DNA of 10,391 nt, taken from NCBI GenBank assembly GCA_003512805.1, contig DOOK01000304.1, positions 1 through 10,391 of the forward strand. Reading direction: 5' to 3'. Made by a program: the position numbers and the translations under genes. This stretch comes from Erwinia sp. Its GTDB lineage: Bacteria > Pseudomonadota > Gammaproteobacteria > Enterobacterales > Enterobacteriaceae. The notes under the pieces are model-generated. The model worked only from the letters and a program-made list of their open reading frames with translations, was not told the DNA's origin and searched no databases. Positions 1 to 6,298 of the stretch are shown one piece after another; position 1 is the stretch's first letter; every line of letters begins with the position of its first letter.

Positions 1-1220
1 AAACGGCTATTCGCCAGCAGGGCTGTACGTTGCAACAGGTGGCGGAAGCCAGCGGCATGACCAAGGGCTATCTCAGCCAGCTGCTCAACGCCAAGATCAA
101 AAGTCCCAGCGCGCAAAAGCTGGAGGCGCTGCACCGCTATCTTGGGCTGGAATTTCCGCGTCGTGAAAAAACCATCGGCGTGGTGTTCGGCAAATTTTAT
201 CCGCTGCACACGGGCCACATCTACCTTATTCAGCGCGCCTGTAGCCAGGTCGACGAGCTGCATATCATTATGGGCTACGATGAACCGCGCGACCGACAGC
301 TGTTTGAAGACAGCGCGATGTCGCAGCAGCCGACCGTCAGCGATCGCCTGCGCTGGCTGCTACAAACGTTTAAATATCAAAAAAATATCCGTATTCACTC
401 TTTTAACGAAGAGGGGATGGAGCCTTATCCGCACGGCTGGGATATCTGGAGTCGTGGCATCAACGAGTTTATGGAAAACCACGGCATCGTCCCCAACCGG
501 GTTTATACCAGCGAAGAGCCGGACGCGCCGCAGTATCAGCAGCATCTGGGCATTGAAGCCGTACTGATCGATCCCAAACGATCCTTTATGAGCATCAGCG
601 GGGCGCAGATCCGTCAGGATCCTTTTCGCTACTGGGAATATATCCCCACTGAAGTGAAACCCTTCTTTGTGCGCACGGTGGCTATCCTTGGCGGCGAGTC
701 GAGCGGTAAATCCACGTTAGTTAACAAGCTGGCAAATATTTTTAACACCACCAGCGCCTGGGAATTTGGTCGCGACTACGTGTTCTCGCATCTGGGCGGC
801 GATGAAATGGCGCTGCAATATTCTGATTACGATAAGATCGCGCTGGGGCAGGCACAGTACATTGATTTCGCGGTGAAATATGCGAACAAAGTCGCCTTTA
901 TCGATACCGATTTTGTGACCACTCAGGCCTTTTGCAAAAAGTATGAGGGGCGCGAGCACCCCTTTGTGCAGGCGCTGATTGATGAGTACCGTTTTGATTT
1001 GGTGATCCTGGTCGAGAACAACGTTCCCTGGGTGGCAGACGGGTTGCGCAGCCTTGGCAGCTCGGTCGATCGCAAAATGTTTCAGGGACTGCTGGTTTCC
1101 ATGCTGGAAGCGAACAATATCGACTTTGTGCATGTCGAGCAGGATAGCTATGACGAGCGATTCTTGCGTTGCGTCGAGCTGGTGCAGGAAATGCTGGGTG
1201 CGCGTTCAACCGGCGACTAA
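1..1220 (+). CDS. nadR: NadR: NAD-biosynthesis repressor, NMN adenylyltransferase and ribosylnicotinamide kinase (5' partial)
   Basis: Partial at the left edge. The reading frame is open from base 3, and compared with E. coli NadR (410 residues) only about the first 8 codons are missing. The first available start codon, TTG at 30, is not the true start because NadR-like residues (TAIRQQGC) continue upstream of it. Domains in order: an N-terminal helix-turn-helix (QQVAEASGMTKGYLSQLL) that in this family represses NAD-biosynthesis genes; a nucleotidyltransferase domain with GKFYPLHTGH, whose HxGH histidines are encoded at 207-218; and a C-terminal kinase domain with Walker A GGESSGKST at 690-716. 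The family senses NAD and salvages ribosylnicotinamide via NMN in the cytoplasm. The C-terminus (ARSTGD) differs from E. coli and is a few residues longer. No frameshift or missing catalytic motif was seen. The identification is close to certain. Confidence 0.97.
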   Translation, partial: TAIRQQGCTLQQVAEASGMTKGYLSQLLNAKIKSPSAQKLEALHRYLGLEFPRREKTIGVVFGKFYPLHTGHIYLIQRACSQVDELHIIMGYDEPRDRQLFEDSAMSQQPTVSDRLRWLLQTFKYQKNIRIHSFNEEGMEPYPHGWDIWSRGINEFMENHGIVPNRVYTSEEPDAPQYQQHLGIEAVLIDPKRSFMSISGAQIRQDPFRYWEYIPTEVKPFFVRTVAILGGESSGKSTLVNKLANIFNTTSAWEFGRDYVFSHLGGDEMALQYSDYDKIALGQAQYIDFAVKYANKVAFIDTDFVTTQAFCKKYEGREHPFVQALIDEYRFDLVILVENNVPWVADGLRSLGSSVDRKMFQGLLVSMLEANNIDFVHVEQDSYDERFLRCVELVQEMLGARSTGD

Positions 1221-1227
1221 ACCGAAG

Positions 1228-1250
1228 AAGGGAGCGGATGACGCTCCCTT
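1228..1250. terminator. Hairpin between convergent nadR and MFS transporter genes, probable bidirectional terminator
   Basis: A perfect 9-base-pair stem (1228-1236 with 1242-1250) closes a 5-base loop. It starts 8 bases after the nadR stop and ends 8 bases before the stop of the opposing transporter gene. Neither side has a good T-run: the plus strand has only two T's, while the minus strand continues with a mildly pyrimidine-rich stretch. Position and stem perfection support a shared terminator; its strength is uncertain. Confidence 0.6.
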
Positions 1251-1258
1251 GCTAAGGA

Positions 1259-2536
1259 CTAAGCCAGCGCCCGCAATGCATTAACGCTGCGCTCACGCAC
1301 AAACAGCCCCAGCAGCGCCATGCCGGTCAGGGCCAACACGCTGGCCAGTAAAAAGGCCGACGAGTAGCCGCCGCCATACTGGATCAGAAAACCGGTGATG
1401 CCCGGTGACAGGATACCCGCCAGGTTCGCCAGCAGATGCACAAAACCGCCTGCGGTGCCGATGCGCTCGGCGGGCACAATATCCTGCAACAGTGACCAGC
1501 ACGCTTGCGGCGTCATATAGGCGAACACGCTGGCCAGCGTAATCAGCGAGACCGCCAGAGTCACGCTGCTGGCCCAGGCCGTAAGCATCACGCAGACGGC
1601 GGCCACCGCCAGCCCGCAAAAGATTACCAGCTTGCGCGACAGCAGAAAGTTACCGGTGCGGCGAAACAGCGCATCGGAAATCATGCCGCCGCCGATAAAG
1701 CCGACGGTCGCGCCCAGCCACGGCAGAATGCCAATCAGACTCATGCTTTTGATATCCAGATGCTGAAAATCGGTCAGGTAGCTGGGCAGCCACGACAGAA
1801 AGAAAAACTGGATATAGTTAAAGCAGAAAAAAGCCGCCGCAACGCCCAACACCGGCAGCGACAGCACGTAGTGCCAGAGCGGCGTTTTTGCCTTACCGAC
1901 CGGCGCTACGCGCGTGGCAGGGCGCTGAGCAGCGATCATCTGTCGCTCCGGCTCGCCAACGCGCGGATGGTGTTCTGGCCTGTCGCGGAACAGCCACAGC
2001 CAGAAAGCCAGCCAGACAAAACCCAGCGCGGCAATGACGATAAAAGAGACGCGCCAGCCAAAGTGCAGCCCAACCAGCCCCACCACGGGGGCGGCAATAG
2101 CAGCACCCAGCGGCTGCCCGGCATTCGTGAAGCCGACGGCGCGGCCAACTTCCTTACGCGGGAACCAGTTAGAAATCGATTTATTGGTGGTGGTGCCCAT
2201 CGGCCCTTCGCCGATACCAAATAGCACGCGCACGATCAGCAGGTGCGTAAAGCTGCCCGCCAGCGCCGTTGCACCGCAAAACAGCGACCAGATCGCCGCC
2301 GCCCAGCCAAACACCTTACGCGGGCCGTAGCGGTCTGCGCCCCAGCCGCCCAGAAAGCAGAACAGGCAATAGCCGATAAAAAAGCAGCTGAACAGAATGC
2401 CCATCTGCGCATCATCAATCTGTAAATCCTTTTTCACCAACGGCGCCATTACTGACAGGGCAGCGCGATCGAGATAGTTCAGCACGCCTGCGAAAAACAG
2501 CAGCAGCGCCACGACGCTGCGATAATTTTTAAACAT
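1259..2536 (-). CDS. MFS transporter, anion:cation symporter (sugar-acid) type
   Basis: A 425-residue, very hydrophobic inner-membrane protein of the usual length for a 12-helix major facilitator. Helix 1 carries FFAGVLNYLDRAALSV, with the NYxDR pattern typical of the anion:cation symporter family (GudP, GarP, DgoT, ExuT relatives). The loop between helices 2 and 3 has the MFS motif GGWGADRYGPRKV. Family members import hexuronates, aldonates and aldarates with protons. The start overlaps the end of the dehydratase gene by 8 bases and has a GGAGG ribosome site (2543-2547) six bases upstream, so the two are almost certainly one coupled operon. The substrate is inferred to be the acid sugar used by that dehydratase; it cannot be named from sequence. 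Confidence is high for the family and low for the substrate. Confidence 0.9.
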   Translation of the reverse strand: MFKNYRSVVALLLFFAGVLNYLDRAALSVMAPLVKKDLQIDDAQMGILFSCFFIGYCLFCFLGGWGADRYGPRKVFGWAAAIWSLFCGATALAGSFTHLLIVRVLFGIGEGPMGTTTNKSISNWFPRKEVGRAVGFTNAGQPLGAAIAAPVVGLVGLHFGWRVSFIVIAALGFVWLAFWLWLFRDRPEHHPRVGEPERQMIAAQRPATRVAPVGKAKTPLWHYVLSLPVLGVAAAFFCFNYIQFFFLSWLPSYLTDFQHLDIKSMSLIGILPWLGATVGFIGGGMISDALFRRTGNFLLSRKLVIFCGLAVAAVCVMLTAWASSVTLAVSLITLASVFAYMTPQACWSLLQDIVPAERIGTAGGFVHLLANLAGILSPGITGFLIQYGGGYSSAFLLASVLALTGMALLGLFVRERSVNALRALA

Positions 2537-3680
2537 GGCTGGCCTCCGCGCTTAACGTGAGATGACTGACGGTATGATCTTTCAACACGGTCGGGTCGGG
2601 AACAAAGCCCAGGCCTGGCGTGGTGGGAAGGGTGAGCGTGGGGGTAAAATCCAGCTGCGGATAGAGCCGCGGCGTAAAGCGGATCCAGGGCACTTCCAGC
2701 AGAATATCCTGTGGCAAGGTGGCCACCAGATGCGCCGTCGCCAGTAAGCCTGCGCCGTAGTAGAAACAATGCGGCACCACCTTGATGCCGTGCCCGGCAG
2801 CCTGTTTCATCACGCGCAGCATAGCGGTGATACCGCCTACTTTCGCTACGCTGGGTTGCAACACGTCGACTGCCGCCGCAGGGTAAAACGGTTCGAACCC
2901 CCAGTCGCCGCAGACATTTTCCCCTGCGGCTATCGGCGTGCCCGCGCGGCGGACTGCCGCCAGGCCTGCGATGTCATCCGGTGGCCAGATCGGTTCTTCC
3001 AGCCAGCCCAGCTTTAATTCCGCCAGCTGGCGAGCGCGGGCGCTGGCTTCCGCTACCGTCCACGGGCAATTTACGTCGACCATCAGGGTGGCTTCCTGCG
3101 GCAAGGCGTTCCTGGCGGCGGCGATGGCAGCGTAATCAGTCTCATGCAGCTTCAACGTGTGAAAACCTGCCTGCCACGCCCGCCGGACCTGATGAGCCAC
3201 TTCGTCAGGCTGGTTGTTATAGCTGACCAGGCTGGCATACAGACCAATTTCCTTGCGCGTGGCGCCCAGTAACTGCCACAAAGGTTGGCCAAGATGCTGA
3301 CCCAGTAAATCCCACAGCGCAATATCTATCGCCGACAGGGCATAGCGTACCGGCCCGCTGCGGCCAAAAGCGTGTAGCGCCTGCTCCGCCTCGCTGACCA
3401 GCGCCGTCAGCGCCTCGCGGCTTTCCGGCATCTGTTTACCAAGAAAAAGCGGGATAGCCAGCGATTCCAGTGCCTGGGCCGTTACCGGGTTGCATAAATG
3501 GCCAAAGCCTTCGCCCCAGCCCTGGCGGCCATCATCCGTAGTGATGCGCACCAGCAGTGTTTCCATTTTCTTTAACGCAGACGACGCGGCGTTCCAGGCC
3601 GTTTCCTGCTGCTCTGGCGCGCTACGATCGCTTTCAAAAGGAATAGCAAGGCGGATCACTTCAATGTGACTGATTTTCAT
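2529..3680 (-). CDS. Enolase-superfamily dehydratase or racemase (mandelate racemase/muconate lactonizing family)
   Basis: A 383-residue protein with the family's capping domain (about 1-125) and (beta/alpha)7-beta barrel. Metal ligands are recognisable: Asp202 (MVDVN), Glu228 (WLEEP) and Glu254 (AAGEN). The acid/base positions are less usual. The second-strand motif is K177-L-H179 (FHTLKLHE) rather than K-x-K. The sixth-strand position that is Asp in mandelate racemases or Lys in muconate-lactonizing enzymes is Ser277 (LQPSVAKVGG). A His is present at 304 (VVPHCF). The family abstracts the alpha proton of a carboxylate, and most sugar-acid members then lose water to give a 2-keto-3-deoxy acid. 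It is first in an operon with an acid-sugar-type transporter, which supports catabolic dehydration in the cytoplasm. No aldolase or keto-deoxy-acid kinase is nearby. The start follows a TGAGG-like ribosome site. The exact reaction is unknown. Confidence 0.88.
   Translation of the reverse strand: MKISHIEVIRLAIPFESDRSAPEQQETAWNAASSALKKMETLLVRITTDDGRQGWGEGFGHLCNPVTAQALESLAIPLFLGKQMPESREALTALVSEAEQALHAFGRSGPVRYALSAIDIALWDLLGQHLGQPLWQLLGATRKEIGLYASLVSYNNQPDEVAHQVRRAWQAGFHTLKLHETDYAAIAAARNALPQEATLMVDVNCPWTVAEASARARQLAELKLGWLEEPIWPPDDIAGLAAVRRAGTPIAAGENVCGDWGFEPFYPAAAVDVLQPSVAKVGGITAMLRVMKQAAGHGIKVVPHCFYYGAGLLATAHLVATLPQDILLEVPWIRFTPRLYPQLDFTPTLTLPTTPGLGFVPDPTVLKDHTVSHLTLSAEASHV
2543..2547 (-). promoter_or_regulatory. 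Ribosome binding site of the transporter inside the dehydratase gene end
   Basis: GGAGG on the minus strand lies six bases before the transporter ATG, within the last codons of the dehydratase. The transporter ATG (2534-2536) lies across the dehydratase's last two sense codons and the dehydratase stop follows within the 8-base overlap. This arrangement fixes the transporter start and points to translational coupling. Confidence 0.75.
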
Positions 3681-3890
3681 GCCATAAACCTCATCAGGTA
3701 GGGGAGGAGAGACAGCGGCTTGTAATCGGAGTTATGGGCGCCAGCTGACTGTTGCCGTTTCAGTATAAAAAAGCGGCCAGGCGGGAGCATCGTACAGTCG
3801 CCCAGGGATAGCGGGGGATGGGGGAGGAAATTTTGGCATCTGGCTAAGCGGCTGCGGGACAGCTCACAGAAGCGGCAGATCGCGCAGGCA
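3681..3890. promoter_or_regulatory. Non-coding upstream region of the dehydratase-transporter operon
   Basis: No open frame of gene quality is seen here. On the minus strand a TATACT hexamer (3762-3767) is a good -10 candidate about 80 bases before the dehydratase ATG, but no recognisable -35 lies 16-18 bases upstream of it. If used, it probably depends on an activator. Further upstream the plus strand has a guanine-rich stretch (3805-3827) with runs of 3, 5, 5 and 2 G's. A TGTGA half-site exists on the minus strand near 3865 without a matching second half. The promoter assignment is tentative. Confidence 0.3.
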
Positions 3891-3923
3891 AAAAAAGAGC
3901 CGTCAGCATTACCTGACGGCTCT
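3891..3923 (-). terminator. Strong intrinsic terminator reading on the minus strand
   Basis: A perfect 11-base-pair stem (3896-3906 with 3913-3923) has a 6-base loop and, on the minus strand, is followed directly by a run of T's (six A's at 3891-3896 on the plus strand, the last one shared with the stem). On the plus strand no T-run follows, so it is directional. It would end transcripts coming from the oxidoreductase gene or from a separate RNA starting in the gap. It lies about 210 bases before the dehydratase start, so it could also act as an attenuator for that operon. Confidence 0.85.
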
Positions 3924-4171
3924 GTAAAAAGCCTTTGTACGTCATCTCGTCTGGCGTGACGGACAGATGTAGCCGGTCAGACGCATGGGTAAACCCTGTG
4001 CGCTGCCCGTATCACAGACGCCACAGAGCGATGCCGGATCTCTGACGCATCACGATTCTTTAGGAGCAGGACGTTCTGCTGACGGCCCGCACGTTGCGGT
4101 GGTCAAAACGCTAACCTGAGCAGCACGCCCTGGGCTTCTTTTTGCTTTCACCGGCCGTCACTGTCAACGGC
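3924..4171 (-). ncRNA. Hairpin-rich intergenic segment, candidate small RNA or attenuator leader
   Basis: About 250 bases with no convincing gene but many short hairpins: 3982-4002 (8 pairs with one bulge, loop TAAA), 4030-4051, 4065-4080 and 4087-4099. A 7-pair long-range helix (4081-4087 with 4153-4159) can enclose two-thirds of this. On the minus strand the segment leads straight into the terminator at 3891-3923, and GCCGTCAG at 4086-4079 repeats the first arm of that terminator. I do not recognise a known Rfam family and could not find a good promoter: TTGACA occurs at 4167-4162 on the minus strand but has no -10. On the plus strand T-rich stretches after weak stems (4136-4143, 4174-4181) leave a plus-strand RNA possible. 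Strand and function are inference. Confidence 0.3.
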
Positions 4172-4207
4172 ACGTTTTTTTGCGTCCGGGGTGGGCAGGC
4201 AATCCGC

Positions 4208-5209
4208 TCAGTAAACCATCACCACTTTACCGCGCATATGGCCTTCCAGCACCAGATTGTGTGCTTCGGTTAGCGTTTCCACGCTCAACCCATGCAGCGT
4301 CTTGCTCAGTGATGTAGTGACTTTACCTTCGTCCAGCAGCTTCGCGGTAGCGTCCAGAATTTCACCCTGGCGAGCGATATCCGGCGTGTTATACATGCTG
4401 CGGGTATACATAAGCTCCCAGTGCAGCGCGGCACTTTTCAGCTTCAGCTGGTCCATATTGAGCGGCTTTGCGTTTTCCACAATGGTGCAGATTTGTCCCT
4501 GTGGGGCAATCAGCTGCGCCAGCGTGTCCCAGTGACCGTCGGTATCGTTCAGGCAGAAAATGTAATCAACCTGCTTCAGCCCCTGTTTTTCCAGTTCTGC
4601 AGGCATATCTTTGTAATCGATAACGAGATCCGCGCCGCGATCTTTACACCATTGTGCAGAGTCGGGACGGGAAGCCGTGGCGATAACGGTGACCTTGCTG
4701 TGTAGCTTAGCGAAAGGGATCGCCAGCGAACCCACGCCGCCCGCGCCGCCCACGATCAGCAGCGTTTTGCCTTCTTCTGCTTTATCAATCATCAGGCGGT
4801 CAAACAGGCCTTCCCAGGCCGTCAGGGCAGTCAGCGGAATAGCGGCAGATTCGGCCCAGTCCAGCGAAGTCGGCTTGTGGCCGACGATGCGGGAATCGAT
4901 CAGTTGATGCGTGGCATTGCTGCCGGGACGGGTAAGATCGCCTGCGTAGTAAACTTCGTCGCCGACTTTAAAATTACTGGCCTTGTTGCCCACTTCCAGC
5001 ACCACGCCGCTGGCGTCCCAACCCAGGATACGCGGCTCGGTAAGGCCATTTTTCTGTGCGCCTTTATGGACTTTGGTATCTACCGGATTCACCGAGGCCG
5101 CTTTCACCCCGACCAGCAGATCGTATCCTTCAGGGCCACGCTTATCTGTTTGTATTTCAATAAATTGATCCGGTTTTTCTGGATTAATAGCAATAGCTCG
5201 GATTGTCAT
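4208..5209 (-). CDS. Zinc-less MDR-family NAD(P)H oxidoreductase (quinone oxidoreductase-like; often annotated zinc-binding alcohol dehydrogenase)
   Basis: A 333-residue medium-chain dehydrogenase/reductase of normal length. The N-terminal GroES-like domain has AASVNPVDTKV (38-47). The Rossmann domain has the nucleotide loop GGAGGVGS (154-161). The catalytic-zinc signature GHExxG is replaced by GWDASG (63-68), and the structural-zinc cysteine cluster is absent, so despite the common database name it probably binds no zinc. Relatives reduce quinones or activated carbon-carbon double bonds with NADPH in the cytoplasm; the substrate here is unknown. A full AAGGAGGT ribosome site sits just before the ATG, suggesting high expression when transcribed. 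It is divergent from a LysR gene 100 bases away, the usual arrangement for a target controlled by its neighbouring regulator. No co-transcribed gene is evident; the strong terminator lies about 285 bases downstream. Confidence 0.9.
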   Translation of the reverse strand: MTIRAIAINPEKPDQFIEIQTDKRGPEGYDLLVGVKAASVNPVDTKVHKGAQKNGLTEPRILGWDASGVVLEVGNKASNFKVGDEVYYAGDLTRPGSNATHQLIDSRIVGHKPTSLDWAESAAIPLTALTAWEGLFDRLMIDKAEEGKTLLIVGGAGGVGSLAIPFAKLHSKVTVIATASRPDSAQWCKDRGADLVIDYKDMPAELEKQGLKQVDYIFCLNDTDGHWDTLAQLIAPQGQICTIVENAKPLNMDQLKLKSAALHWELMYTRSMYNTPDIARQGEILDATAKLLDEGKVTTSLSKTLHGLSVETLTEAHNLVLEGHMRGKVVMVY

Positions 5210-5309
5210 AACACCTCCTTCTGGATTTATGTTATTGAGTGTAGATGCTCAACAGACCGATGATAAGTCGTACAATTACTAACTCAGTGTTCGTTTCAGG
5301 TGAACAATA
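5210..5309. promoter_or_regulatory. Shared divergent promoter region of the oxidoreductase and LysR genes
   Basis: This 100-base gap contains the dyad TTGAG-N8-CTCAA (5235-5252), of the size and symmetry expected for a LysR-type operator. For the oxidoreductase a weak sigma-70 promoter can be drawn on the minus strand: TTATCA, 17 bases, TACACT, which overlaps the dyad. An AAGGAGGT ribosome site (5213-5220) precedes the oxidoreductase ATG. For the LysR gene a TACAAT hexamer (5271-5276) is a possible -10 without a clear -35, and AGGTGA precedes its ATG. Operator and promoters are inferred from pattern and position only. Confidence 0.5.
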
Positions 5310-6203
5310 ATGTTTAAACAGCTGCAGGATATGGCTCTCTTTGCAATGGTAGCCGAGTGCGGCAGTTTTACCGGGGCAGCCAGGCGCGCAGGCCTGCCAA
5401 AATCAAGCGTCAGCCAACGTATCAGTCACCTTGAACAGGCGCTGGGATTGCGCCTGATTAACCGCACGACCCGACAGTTAAATCTGACCTATGCGGGGGA
5501 GCGTTATCTGGTCCATTGCCGGGAAATGTTGCAGGCCAGCGAAAGAGCCACCATGACCATTGACCGGCTGCGGGACAATCCCAGCGGGCGCTTGCGTATC
5601 ACCTCGCCAGCCGGTATCGGCGCCACGCTGCTGGCGCAGTTTAATGCTGCTTTTCAGCAGGCTTATCCGGAGGTGACGCTGGAGGTTTCCGTGTCGGATG
5701 AAGTGCGGGATATTGTGCAGGAAGGCTATGATATCGCGCTGCGTACCGGCCAGCCGCAGGACTCTTCGCTTATTGGCAGGCGCATCGGTTACTGCGATCG
5801 CATGCTGGTGGCCTCGCCTGGCTATCTGGCGCGCTATGAGGAAATTACTCATCCGCAGCAGCTGGCGGAGCATCGCTGCATTGCGCATCGCGCATGGAAC
5901 GAGTGGCTACTGAAAAAAGATGAGGAGTTTTACCGCTGGCTGCTGCCGCCGGTACATACCACCGATAATCTGGTGTACGCGAGAGAATGTGCGCTGGAAG
6001 ATGCGGGCATTACGCTACTGCCGAGATTTCTGGCGGAGAAACCGCTGGCGGAAGGCTCGCTGGTCAGGGTGCTGCCAGCATGGAAAACGGCAGGCAATGA
6101 ATTGTGGCTGGTCTATCCGGGCCGTAAGCTGAATACGCCTGCGCTGGTGCGCTTCGTCGATTTTGCGCTGGAATCAGATATCTTTCGGGAATTTTATCGC
6201 TAG
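5310..6203 (+). CDS. LysR-family transcriptional regulator
   Basis: A 297-residue protein of normal LysR length. The N-terminal winged helix-turn-helix is typical: FAMVAECGSFTGAARRAGLPKSSVSQRISHLEQALGLRLINRTTRQLNLT (about 11-60), followed by a linker helix and a periplasmic-binding-protein-like effector domain starting near residue 92 (GRLRITSPAGIG). It most resembles the large LysR group that controls adjacent oxidoreductases. It lies divergent from the MDR gene and probably regulates it and itself through the shared 100-base region. The effector cannot be read from sequence. The ATG at 5310 is supported by an AGGTGA ribosome site and by the fact that the DNA-binding domain begins at the expected distance. 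Confidence 0.93.
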   Translation: MFKQLQDMALFAMVAECGSFTGAARRAGLPKSSVSQRISHLEQALGLRLINRTTRQLNLTYAGERYLVHCREMLQASERATMTIDRLRDNPSGRLRITSPAGIGATLLAQFNAAFQQAYPEVTLEVSVSDEVRDIVQEGYDIALRTGQPQDSSLIGRRIGYCDRMLVASPGYLARYEEITHPQQLAEHRCIAHRAWNEWLLKKDEEFYRWLLPPVHTTDNLVYARECALEDAGITLLPRFLAEKPLAEGSLVRVLPAWKTAGNELWLVYPGRKLNTPALVRFVDFALESDIFREFYR

Positions 6204-6260
6204 AACGCACGGCGGACTGAAAGCCCGTTTAGAGGAAGGTAAAGACAGGGAAAAGTGACT

Positions 6261-6290
6261 TGCCGTGCCGGCAAACAGCCCGGCACGGCA
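6261..6290. terminator. Strong hairpin between convergent LysR and ettA genes
   Basis: A perfect, GC-rich 11-base-pair stem (6261-6271 with 6280-6290) with an 8-base loop sits between the LysR stop (6203) and the ettA stop (6299). No continuous T-run follows on either strand, although the minus strand has TTTT a few bases on. Position suggests a bidirectional terminator or 3' end stabiliser. Confidence 0.6.
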
Positions 6291-6298
6291 CAGTGAGG

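Noticed and set aside
30..32. TTG at 30 as the start of nadR.
   Set aside because: The frame is open to the contig edge and residues upstream of the TTG match the NadR N-terminus, so the gene is truncated by the contig, not started here.
1505..2224. A long plus-strand frame (239 codons) opposite the MFS gene.
   Set aside because: Composition is that of an antisense shadow (rich in Arg, Gln, Ala, His), while the minus-strand frame has clear MFS motifs.
3856..3876. Possible CRP site upstream of the dehydratase operon.
   Set aside because: Only one TGTGA half is present; the second half does not match.
3985..4119. A 44-codon plus-strand frame (begins MGKPCALPVSQ) in the intergenic gap.
   Set aside because: There is no ribosome binding site, no recognisable domain or membrane segment, and it overlaps several hairpins of the structured segment. 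More likely a chance frame within a non-coding element; conservation of the protein reading with synonymous bias would be needed to accept it.
4208..5209. Annotation as a genuine zinc-dependent alcohol dehydrogenase.
   Set aside because: The GHE zinc-ligand motif and the structural cysteine cluster are missing; the protein fits the zinc-less quinone-oxidoreductase side of the MDR superfamily.
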